Part shown: positions 30,445 to 36,958 of the stretch, piece by piece
How positions within the stretch are numbered: position 1 is the stretch's first letter
How the letters are laid out: each line of letters begins with the position of its first letter
IMG/VR virus record: IMGVR_UViG_3300037487_000889
Span: 1 to 36,958 of that record
From: a virus
Length of the DNA stretch: 36,958 bases
Reading direction: 5' to 3' (one strand)
Notes under the pieces: generated by a model
What the model saw: the letters and a program-made list of their open reading frames with translations, nothing else
Told to the model about the DNA's origin: nothing
Databases searched by the model: none
Program-made: the position numbers and the translations under genes

Positions 30445-30854
30445 AGTATTCCTTTTGCTGATTTTGAAAATTCAATGTGTTGTTTGAAACTTGTTGAATT
30501 TTTAAAAATATCTTTGGCCATTTTTAATCTGTTATTGGGATTTAATTGCTCAAACAATTTTTTGATGTTTTCAACATCAGATTCACTAATATTTATAACA
30601 GTATCGTCTTCAAATTTATATTTTCCGGGTTTGAAGTGTTCCATGAATGTTACTAAAACTGGTATTCCACTTTGGTATGGCGTAATTTTTTCTGAAAATA
30701 ACAATCTTTCTTTTAAAGAAACTGAAGTTTCATTTATTGCAGCATTAAGTTTTAAAGACAAAGAATGAATAATATTATCTTTAAAGTAATCTTCGTCTTC
30801 ACGAATCATACCATTTATACCGTTTTTAAGTAAAATTTTGGTAACGTTTTCCAT
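30441..30854 (-). CDS. Putative prohead core protein at the gp68 position (137 aa)
   Basis: The protein is mainly helical. LNAAINETSVSLKERLLFSE near the middle resembles the core helix of the small gp67-like protein beside it (IEENAVSFKETASRTLY). YQSGIPVLVTFMEHFKPG and NRLKMAKDIFKNSTSFKQHIEF complete the C-terminal half. I do not recognise the family directly. Assignment to the T4 gp68 slot rests on order (20-68/67-21), size (137 against 141 residues in T4) and helical character. GGAG precedes the ATG, and the end overlaps the next ORF by ATGA. Confidence 0.6.
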   Translation of the reverse strand: MENVTKILLKNGINGMIREDEDYFKDNIIHSLSLKLNAAINETSVSLKERLLFSEKITPYQSGIPVLVTFMEHFKPGKYKFEDDTVINISESDVENIKKLFEQLNPNNRLKMAKDIFKNSTSFKQHIEFSKSAKGIL

Positions 30855-30865
30855 TATTGCTCCGC

Positions 30866-32419
30866 TTATTCTTCAGGTCCCATTTGAGCCTGTTGTTGTG
30901 CCATCAAAGCCATTTGTTCGGCTTGCATTCTTTCTCTGTCTACTTCCATCTCTTTATCAATAGTCCGTACATCTTCGTCTGTTTGACGAAGAATATTTTT
31001 TCTGATAAATGCACTGGAAAAATATTTTCCAACGTAAGGATCTACAATAGAAATCATTTTCAATCTTTCAGCTAAAATTTCTGCTTCTTTAAGATCCCAG
31101 AAATAATTATCTGTATTGTATATAAAATTTATGTCAACTTTTAGTTGTTGCCAATCTTCCTCGGTCATTACACCCTTGAGAAGCAACTGAACGCGAAGAA
31201 TGTCCATGAATAACTTTGAGAAGTGGTGTCTTAGACGCTCAATAAACTTATAGAATTTTACTTCTTCTCTGGTTATTTCGACAGATCTTCCCATATTAAA
31301 CCCTGTCGATTCAGCTGTTAGACGACTTATTGGAACGTTCAAAGAATTATAAAGCTTTTTCTTGAAGTAATCAACGTCTTCAATTTGCGACATGGCCTGA
31401 CCACTTGGAAGAGTTGTAATTTCTGTTCCACGTGAACCTTCTCTTCTGGGCAACCAGTAATCTTCCAAAACTGAAAGATGGTTTCTTTCATCACGTACTT
31501 CACCCGTTGCTTGATTATAGATGAGTTTGTTTCTAAATCTACTCATCATATCGCGCATATACTGTTCGGCTTTTTGTTTTGGAAGCTGTCCTACGTCAAC
31601 GTAGAACACTCTGCGTTCAGGTGCGCGTGCAATACGGTAAACTAGAAGAGAATCTTCTAGTTGTCGAAGCATGTTTAATGGTCTAATTGCTTTGTGCAAA
31701 TAACCCAAAACACGTTTTGTATTAAGATCGATGACACCAGATGGGACATAAACAACGCTATCTGTAGATAGTTTAAGTCCACCCGGCCCGGTCATAATAA
31801 AAGTTTCTTTATCGTTATTGGTGTAAAGATAATACTCTTCAATATCATTAATCAATGAAATTGACTGACCGTTTAGCTGTTCAGTTTCTTTTTTAATTTT
31901 TCTTACTTTTTTGATCTTCATCGGATCAATCGGAACCAATTCTTTGATTCCTTCTGTTGGAAGATCCTTGTCAATAACAATATTGTAATATACCTTTGAA
32001 TCAATATACCATCTTCTAAAAACTTCATATGATTTGTTGTTGAAGTCTAGAAGATTAATTACTCTGTCAAATTCTCGGTAAATTTTATTTTTAATTACAT
32101 CGGATACAGGTAAATTTGAAAGATCAAGCTTTACTGGCTTTCTATCTGTTCCCGGAACAATTGAAGCATTGATAATTTCATCAATAGCATTATCAACTTC
32201 TGGGTATATTGACATGTTTCTGTACTGAACTACCGATGCATTTTCATCTCGCATAGCAGATGAATAGTCCAGCGCAGTGCCAAAAAATCCTCCGGCTTCT
32301 ACTGTTACTGTGCCATCATAAACTTCAGGCGCAGTAAAAGATTGCAGGTTTTTTTCTAATTTTTCCTGCTTGGTGGTTCTTTTTTTACCAAATTCGAATC
32401 CGAAGGCTTCTATTTCCAT
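30866..32419 (-). CDS. 20: Portal protein (gp20)
   Basis: This dodecameric portal is the site of assembly initiation and DNA packaging. Strong matches to T4 gp20 include YPEVDNAIDEIINASIV, FRRWYIDSKVYYNIVID, YLHKAIRPLNMLRQLEDSLL, VYRIARAPERRVFYVDVGQL, LEDYWLPRREGSRGTEITTLP and LKEAEILAERLKM. Length is 517 residues against 524 in T4. A Gln/Met-rich C-terminus (MALMAQQQAQMGPEE) replaces the acidic T4 tail. GAGG lies upstream of the ATG. Confidence 0.98.
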   Translation of the reverse strand: MEIEAFGFEFGKKRTTKQEKLEKNLQSFTAPEVYDGTVTVEAGGFFGTALDYSSAMRDENASVVQYRNMSIYPEVDNAIDEIINASIVPGTDRKPVKLDLSNLPVSDVIKNKIYREFDRVINLLDFNNKSYEVFRRWYIDSKVYYNIVIDKDLPTEGIKELVPIDPMKIKKVRKIKKETEQLNGQSISLINDIEEYYLYTNNDKETFIMTGPGGLKLSTDSVVYVPSGVIDLNTKRVLGYLHKAIRPLNMLRQLEDSLLVYRIARAPERRVFYVDVGQLPKQKAEQYMRDMMSRFRNKLIYNQATGEVRDERNHLSVLEDYWLPRREGSRGTEITTLPSGQAMSQIEDVDYFKKKLYNSLNVPISRLTAESTGFNMGRSVEITREEVKFYKFIERLRHHFSKLFMDILRVQLLLKGVMTEEDWQQLKVDINFIYNTDNYFWDLKEAEILAERLKMISIVDPYVGKYFSSAFIRKNILRQTDEDVRTIDKEMEVDRERMQAEQMALMAQQQAQMGPEE

Positions 32420-32427
32420 TTATTTCC

Positions 32428-32964
32428 TCACGTGTTTCTTGATGTAATATTTTTGATTTCAATATAATCGTAAACAATAATTACATTGAATGAATTGAGT
32501 GTGTTAGGCTGCAACATATTTAGTGACAATTGAGAAACAGATGCTGGCCAGCAACCTTGCAAAACAAATTCCTTTAAAGGATTTGATTCATCACCATTGA
32601 TGTCTAGATGTTTAATTTTCCAGTTATAGGCTTTATAATCCCGCCCATCACTAATGTCAAAAGATTCATTTGTTTCGTGATTGTTTATATCATTATGCCA
32701 ATTTTGAAACATTTGCCATAAATTGTTTTGCTGTCCGGTATCATCAAGAACAGTAAAAGCCCAGTTTCCATAATCTCTTTCACCCGGATAATGATACTTT
32801 CTTCCAAAATAATCATACGTAAGAGTTTTTGTGGTTAATTGAGGTATGATTGTAGATCTGACGTGAAATCTTGTGAATCTACCGCCTGTTGGCACAGTTC
32901 CTTCTATTAAAAATCTATTTCCACGGGTTCCACCTAAGAAGTTTGTTTTGAATTCATTTAACAT
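32428..32964 (-). CDS. 19: Tail tube protein (gp19), copy 2
   Basis: The protein forms hexameric rings of the inner tail tube. FKTNFLGGTRGNRFLIEGTV, FTRFHVRSTIIPQL, YHYPGERDYGNWAFTVLDD and LKEFVLQGCWPASVSQLSLN follow the T4 gp19 layout (IEIKGLWPTNVGELQLDW). Length is 178 residues against 163 in T4. It follows another gp19 directly (the upstream TAA is immediately followed by ATG) and is clearly paralogous to it: GGTRGNRF/GGTRSNRF, CWPASVSQLSLN/CWPSVVGEINLN. Which copy is the major tube subunit is unclear. Confidence 0.93.
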   Translation of the reverse strand: MLNEFKTNFLGGTRGNRFLIEGTVPTGGRFTRFHVRSTIIPQLTTKTLTYDYFGRKYHYPGERDYGNWAFTVLDDTGQQNNLWQMFQNWHNDINNHETNESFDISDGRDYKAYNWKIKHLDINGDESNPLKEFVLQGCWPASVSQLSLNMLQPNTLNSFNVIIVYDYIEIKNITSRNT

Positions 32965-33495
32965 TTAGACTCCCCATATCTTTATGTTGTCAAATGTCAG
33001 TGTTACGCTAAAAGCAACAAAGTTGCTTTCTCCCATGTTTAGATTAATTTCTCCGACAACGCTTGGCCAGCATTTATAAAGGCTGATTCTTCTAATTGGA
33101 TCTTCACCGTTTACATCAAGATGTTGAATTTCCCATGTAGTCTGATAACGACTATATGAAAAGTCATTTCCCGTAACTTTGTGCGTATAGTTACCATCCA
33201 TCAATTCTTTCCATTTTTGAAAAGCCGACCACAAATTTTGTGTATTACCATCGTCGTATATTCCAACAACCCATGGACTATATTGACGGTCTCCTGCAAA
33301 GTTAACAAGTCTTCCTCTATACGGAACGCTTATTGAATTGATTTGAACAACAGGCAAAGAAGCGGAAATAATTTTAAATGTAGCATCATTAATGTTTACG
33401 CTGACACCTTGAGGCCAAACAGGTCTAACACGGAATCTGTTTGACCTTGTACCTCCGTTAAAATTATCTTTGAAAACGCTTATTGAGTTGTTCAT
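32965..33495 (-). CDS. 19: Tail tube protein (gp19), copy 1
   Basis: FKDNFNGGTRSNRFRVRPVW, FKIISASLPVVQI, VNFAGDRQYSPWVVGIYDDG and RISLYKCWPSVVGEINLNMG give the gp19 tube pattern. The central GDRQYSPWVVGIYDD is close to T4 gp19 GDRTFDDWTVTVMND. Length is 176 residues. It is coupled to the sheath gene (TAATG) and to the second tube copy downstream. This copy is the closer one to T4 gp19 in the GDR/WPxxVGE motifs, so it is the better candidate for the main tube. Confidence 0.95.
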   Translation of the reverse strand: MNNSISVFKDNFNGGTRSNRFRVRPVWPQGVSVNINDATFKIISASLPVVQINSISVPYRGRLVNFAGDRQYSPWVVGIYDDGNTQNLWSAFQKWKELMDGNYTHKVTGNDFSYSRYQTTWEIQHLDVNGEDPIRRISLYKCWPSVVGEINLNMGESNFVAFSVTLTFDNIKIWGV

Positions 33496-34778
33496 TATTG
33501 TGTGTAGGTAACGCTAATTACAAAACTATCTGTTGTTAGTATTGGTTTAACTACAACTTCAACATTTAGTGTTGAAGAATTATCTGTGTTGTTTGAACTG
33601 TCACATATAATTTGTGTTTCTGCTGTATCAATAAATGGAGCATAAGGATCAAGTGCTGTCTGTATCTCAGAAATCACTTGATTACGTGTAGTTTGATTAT
33701 TGATATCAAAGACGTACTTCAATGCAATTGTGTTGACATCTTTTGTAAGGTTTACACGCATTCTGGCTGGACCAACTCTGTCATTTACTCCAATTGCACT
33801 ATTTGCTGTGGCACCAACCAAGTCTGCCCCCAAGAACTTAGGATTGTAGTTTACGAAGAAGTTGGCTCTATTTGTGCGAAGGGTATTTTTCAAAGACCCA
33901 GCCCAGTCAATTGGATTTACAACATTTCCATTTATTACGGTTGCTCTGTCCAGACCAGCAACAGTCAAATAACTTTCATTTCTATTTTTTGCTCTTGCAA
34001 AGAATCCAGCTACATCATTTGTAGCTTGGATGGTATAGGTTATTTTTGTATTTTCTTGAACGGAACTGGTATCCAAATTTGTAAGAGTCTTGATACCACA
34101 TACGTTGAATACTCTTCCGGCTACAGTTACACCAGTAGTATAAGCAGAATTTCCGAACAAAGTCGCAAAATTTCCTAGAGTATATCCGCTACCAGTTATA
34201 CCATCTGCTCCGGGAATAGTTGGATAAATTCCCATTGTGTACGGTTGATCTATAAACCAAGAAGCTACATTGGAATTAAAAAATGGGTCAACCATCAAAT
34301 CAAAATAATTTCCAGTATCTTCTGTGTAATCAGAGAATCCTAATTGACTGCCTGCAACAACAAGAGTTCCGCCGTATGCAAGATAGTTTATTGCATGTAA
34401 GAATTGCGTTCCCGCTGCTTTGGGAGAAAGTTGAGTATCAATCGCATTAAAGAATCCATATGTTCCACCAGCACCTGTGGCAGAAACTAAGCATGCAGTG
34501 ATACCATCTAGTTGGTTTAAATCACCGACTAAATCATAAGGATTTGTGTATACGATATATTTGTCTGTTGTTGCGCCTTTGGGAGTTGTATATCTTGTAG
34601 ATCTTGAATATACTAACCATCCAAACAATCCACCCGGATCGTTGTTTGCTGCACCGTTTATTCCAGTAAAAGAGGGGGCAACATAAGCCGTACCCAATTT
34701 CATGGCTGTTAAAAAAGGAAAATTTAAATTTTCTTTTGTATATTGACTTGAGTTTACGAAAGAGCTGAGTGATGCCAT
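33495..34778 (-). CDS. 18: Tail sheath protein (gp18), compact form
   Basis: This is the contractile sheath subunit. The C-terminal domain carries the family features: GLDRATVINGNVVNPIDW, NDRVGPARMRVNLTKDVNTI, LKYVFDINNQTTRNQVISEI and a terminal beta-strand region ending VVVKPILTTDSFVISVTYTQ, needed for inter-subunit strand exchange. At 427 residues it is much shorter than T4 gp18 (659), so peripheral domains are probably missing. It sits between genes 17 and 19 as in T4, with a TATAAATA late motif and AAGGGA upstream. Confidence 0.93.
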   Translation of the reverse strand: MASLSSFVNSSQYTKENLNFPFLTAMKLGTAYVAPSFTGINGAANNDPGGLFGWLVYSRSTRYTTPKGATTDKYIVYTNPYDLVGDLNQLDGITACLVSATGAGGTYGFFNAIDTQLSPKAAGTQFLHAINYLAYGGTLVVAGSQLGFSDYTEDTGNYFDLMVDPFFNSNVASWFIDQPYTMGIYPTIPGADGITGSGYTLGNFATLFGNSAYTTGVTVAGRVFNVCGIKTLTNLDTSSVQENTKITYTIQATNDVAGFFARAKNRNESYLTVAGLDRATVINGNVVNPIDWAGSLKNTLRTNRANFFVNYNPKFLGADLVGATANSAIGVNDRVGPARMRVNLTKDVNTIALKYVFDINNQTTRNQVISEIQTALDPYAPFIDTAETQIICDSSNNTDNSSTLNVEVVVKPILTTDSFVISVTYTQ

Positions 34779-34799
34779 TTTATCCCTTTTTATATCAAA

Positions 34800-34807
34800 T
34801 ATTTATA
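34800..34807 (-). promoter_or_regulatory. Late promoter motif TATAAATA for gene 18
   Basis: This exact T4 late core sits in the gap between the gene 17 stop and gene 18, 21 nt before the ATG, leaving a leader of about 16 nt with AAGGGA. It probably serves the sheath, both tube genes and the portal, since no other promoter-like motif is seen before gene 22. Confidence 0.75.
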
Positions 34808-34810
34808 ATT

Positions 34811-36466
34811 TTATGTTGGATACCAAATAACGCCATCTTGCACAAATTCTTCATCATCATCTTCTTTTTGATCATTCATCGTTATTAAAATATTATCATC
34901 TTCAGGTTTTTGGGCATCTTCATAATTAAATTTGGCACTTTCAATCAAATCTGCATAATATTCTTGTCTGCTTAGCCAAGCAAAAAACACCAAAGTCATG
35001 ACCATATCATCATTATGGCCCTCTTCTGCTTTGTATGTGTTAGATCTAGAAACGAATGTTGTCAGTTCTGTTATGATTCTTTCATCATTTAATAAAATTT
35101 TATCTTCTTCTATTAGTCTTTTAAGAATTGCACAACCCAATTTTTTAGTTTGTGCGGTGGTTCTGAGACCCATTTCACTTTTTCCTTGGGCAAATCCCTG
35201 AGATAAAATTTGTCCTTTTCTGCCCATTATGCGTGTCATTAGCAAATTTTCATATTCCAAGTCATTATAAAGTATAGAAGAAACTTGGCCACCTATATCA
35301 TTTGTTTCAACTAAAACATAAGCATTGTTATATTTTTCTCCTACTTTTTTGATAACATTTGGAAAGTTAAATGGACTTACAGCATTATTTCTATAAGATG
35401 CAACTATTTTATATGGTGCAGATGTACCGTCTATTACTGTAAAAGCAGAATAGTCCGATCCTTGACCTCTACAAACGTCAGCTTGCAAAAAGTAAATTTT
35501 ATCTTTTTCTGGTTGATTGAATATTCTAAGACCTTCTGAATCTTCTTCCAGAGGTTGTTCTGGAGCTAAAACATTTAATTTTGATGAAGATATTAAAGTA
35601 TTTGATGAACCTAAAAAGCTGCAACCATATTCTTGTTCAAATTGATCCGGACTGGTATTGGCTATTTGTTCATCTGCCCATGCATCGTCTCTTAATTTTG
35701 GATTTCCCGGACTTATCGGTGTATCTCTCCAACTAACGTCAACTGGAATAAATTTATTTTTTAACTTATGTCCTTCTTGACGATTAGCATCAACCCAAAG
35801 TTTATGAAAATGGTTCATTCCATTCGGTGTAGATACAATTACAAGTTTTGTTGTAGTACCAGCTGAAATGGTTGGATATGTCGCTGTATAGAATTCTTCA
35901 GCTACATGGCTTGGTAAGAAGGCGTACTCGTCAAGCAGCAATAGATTATAAGAGCCACCACGGATCGCTGTAGACGATGTAGCATCACACATGACTCTAG
36001 ACCCGTTTTCCAGCTTAAAGCTCGTCTTATTCCATTCTACAACTCCTTGTTGTAAAAAATGTGGTAAATTTTCATATGCAAGTTGAAGTTTGGAAAAAAG
36101 TTCTTCTTTTGCGGTCTTTAACCGGTTTGCCAAAATTGCTACATTAACACTTTGGTTAAAAGTTATGTAATGGCAAATGTAGCTAGTCACACATGTGGAT
36201 TTACCGCACTGACGGGGCCACTTTGAGATTGTAAATCTATTCTGGTGGATTGCGTTTACAAATTTTTGCTGATATGGATACAGATTAAAAGACACAACTC
36301 CTTTATCAAGTGTTTTTACTTTTACGTATTTTTCACAAAAGTAAACTGGATTGTTTGCACACTTAATGTATTCTTCTAACTGTTCTTTTGTATACTGTAA
36401 CTCTACTCCCGGTAACTTTAGATTGGGGTTATTCCGGTAGCCTTGGTTGGTGTTTTTGTTCATCAT
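34811..36466 (-). CDS. 17: Terminase large subunit (gp17)
   Basis: This DNA-packaging motor ATPase and headful nuclease shows Walker A WPRQCGKST (residues 83-91), Walker B LLLLDE (175-180), coupling motif VIVSTP (209-214) and a RuvC/RNase H-like nuclease with D330 (LQADVCRGQGSDY), E387 (LVETNDIGGQ) and GHNDDMVM (483-490). All catalytic positions are intact. Length is 551 residues against 610 in T4. Two adjacent ATGs are possible; the first has GGAAG upstream. The start overlaps gene 16 by 38 nt. The C-terminus is acidic (KEDDDEEFVQDG). Confidence 0.98.
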   Translation of the reverse strand: MMNKNTNQGYRNNPNLKLPGVELQYTKEQLEEYIKCANNPVYFCEKYVKVKTLDKGVVSFNLYPYQQKFVNAIHQNRFTISKWPRQCGKSTCVTSYICHYITFNQSVNVAILANRLKTAKEELFSKLQLAYENLPHFLQQGVVEWNKTSFKLENGSRVMCDATSSTAIRGGSYNLLLLDEYAFLPSHVAEEFYTATYPTISAGTTTKLVIVSTPNGMNHFHKLWVDANRQEGHKLKNKFIPVDVSWRDTPISPGNPKLRDDAWADEQIANTSPDQFEQEYGCSFLGSSNTLISSSKLNVLAPEQPLEEDSEGLRIFNQPEKDKIYFLQADVCRGQGSDYSAFTVIDGTSAPYKIVASYRNNAVSPFNFPNVIKKVGEKYNNAYVLVETNDIGGQVSSILYNDLEYENLLMTRIMGRKGQILSQGFAQGKSEMGLRTTAQTKKLGCAILKRLIEEDKILLNDERIITELTTFVSRSNTYKAEEGHNDDMVMTLVFFAWLSRQEYYADLIESAKFNYEDAQKPEDDNILITMNDQKEDDDEEFVQDGVIWYPT

Positions 36467-36893
36467 TTATCACTTCCGCTTCCACAACATCTTTGTTGGT
36501 GCTTCTTTCTTTATTTAAAAAGTTTTGTAAATCTTTTGTAGATCCAACAAATAAAGAATTATTTGTTTGTTTTACTTCCACTTTTGAGCCAGTTGTATCT
36601 TTAGCTTTTTTGTGTACGTCCAAAACATTGTTGTTTAGTTCTGCCATGGTTTTTAATAATATCGCAACAACTTCAAAAGCTCTTGGACTATCAGACTGAG
36701 TTGCAACTTTAAGAGCACTCTCCAAAGCAACGTTTCCTGTACCAATCAAATCTTTTATATTTGATTGTACCAATTCATAATCTTTTTGAAAATTTGCGGA
36801 ATCAAATGTTCCACCGTGCAAATTTTGTTTTGGCTCCGGTGCTTCATTTAATGGCACGGAGAACAACTTGGCTAAATTTTTATTTACATTCAT
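36429..36893 (-). CDS. 16: Terminase small subunit (gp16)
   Basis: It regulates DNA recognition and the gp17 motor. The central helices DYELVQSNIKDLIGTGN, then DSPRAFEVVAILLKTMAELN and NNVLDVHKKAKD, and the downstream NNSLFVGSTKDLQNFL match T4 gp16 (DYGVVRRNMHFQQQ, then [31 protein letters not shown] and ATVFMGSPTELMD). Length is 154 residues against 164 in T4. The start lacks a strong ribosome-binding site. It overlaps gene 17 at its end. Confidence 0.92.
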   Translation of the reverse strand: MNVNKNLAKLFSVPLNEAPEPKQNLHGGTFDSANFQKDYELVQSNIKDLIGTGNVALESALKVATQSDSPRAFEVVAILLKTMAELNNNVLDVHKKAKDTTGSKVEVKQTNNSLFVGSTKDLQNFLNKERSTNKDVVEAEVINDEQKHQPRLPE

Positions 36894-36896
36894 ATG

Positions 36897-36958
36897 TTAA
36901 TCAAGATCAATAATATTATTTGGGCTACTATCAATTGTTGTAGCTCCCGTAACAGCTC
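36897..36958 (-). CDS. C-terminal end of an upstream ORF (runs off the right edge)
   Basis: The last 19 codons of a frame (AVTGATTIDSSPNNIIDLD) end with TAA 3 nt before the gene 16 start. The composition is typical of a phage protein tail, and the spacing is like that of its neighbours. Another frame is also open across most of this short stretch, so the call is tentative. The T4 gene at this place is 15 (tail terminator), but this fragment is too short to assign. Confidence 0.5.
   Translation of the reverse strand, partial: AVTGATTIDSSPNNIIDLD

Noticed and set aside
30310-30768. Plus-strand open frame opposite the gp67/gp68-like genes
   Set aside because: The minus strand here holds two overlapping ORFs with ATGA coupling and core-protein patterns. 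The plus frame has no start signals.
33612-34178. Long open frame (188 codons) on the plus strand opposite gene 18
   Set aside because: It lies wholly antisense to the conserved sheath gene, has a Cys/Ile-rich composition typical of a shadow frame and lacks a ribosome-binding site.
1-36958. Search for tRNA genes, CRISPR arrays, insertion sequences and introns
   Set aside because: No cloverleaf, regularly spaced repeats, transposase or homing endonuclease was recognised by reading. Gaps between genes are all well under 300 bp.

Overview
The window is a segment of a T4-like (tevenvirus-type) myophage genome of low GC content. The diagnosis rests on many collinear T4-family core genes recognised from their protein sequences: terminase subunits (gp16, gp17), tail sheath (gp18), two tail tube proteins (gp19), portal (gp20), prohead protease (gp21), scaffold (gp22), major capsid protein (gp23), UvsY, UvsW, the late sigma factor gp55, the recombination nuclease pair gp46/gp47, the sliding clamp (gp45), its loader (gp44/gp62) and RegA. 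No photosynthesis genes, tRNAs, integrase or CRISPR array are visible. The host cannot be named from this sequence. The tandem short gp19 proteins, collagen-like fibres and reduced gp62 resemble environmental (aquatic) T4-like phages more than the coliphages.

Layout, left to right. (1) 1-3432, minus strand: tail-fibre module, with a truncated collagen-like fibre, a 965-residue beta-helix fibre and a small putative virion protein. (2) 3498-7336, minus strand: a TPR-containing GT2 glycosyltransferase, then regA-62-44-45 and a tiny basic ORF. This is the T4 replication order, except that a glycosyltransferase and fibres follow regA instead of DNA polymerase gene 43. (3) 7370-10992, minus strand: 55-47-46 plus a 94-residue fibre-like ORF that appears to have its own late promoter. 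(4) 11016-22970, minus strand: a compact 15-gene glycan cassette (GDP-mannose 4,6-dehydratase, three other NAD-dependent epimerase/dehydratases, three FkbM methyltransferases and eight glycosyltransferases of types GT2, GT4/GT-B, GT11, GT25 and GT32). (5) 23063-25698, plus strand: uvsY, uvsW and an Sm-like-fold gene. (6) 25695-36958, minus strand: the head and tail module, tube-like protein, 23, 22, an unknown Gly/Ala-rich protein, 21, gp67-like, gp68-like, 20, 19, 19, 18, 17, 16 and a truncated ORF.

Regulation can be partly read. Nine copies of a T4-type late motif (NATAAATA or CTAAATA) lie immediately upstream of virion or late genes, consistent with recognition by the phage's own gp55. Four sigma70-like promoters, all with exactly 16-bp spacers, precede the early or middle units: the 45 operon, the 55-47-46 operon, the glycan cassette and uvsY. 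The last two are back to back in a near-perfect palindrome at 22985-23050. In several places the late motif contains the stop codon of the upstream gene and lies only 4-7 nt from the next start codon, which predicts leaderless or nearly leaderless late mRNAs. Two intrinsic terminators are visible, one after the replication/GT2 unit and one after gene 23.

The most distinctive accessory system is the glycan cassette. It is apparently expressed early from a host-type promoter and encodes nucleotide-sugar synthesis, transfer and methylation, but no flippase, polymerase or membrane-anchored enzyme. Whether it decorates the virion or remodels host surface glycans cannot be decided from sequence.
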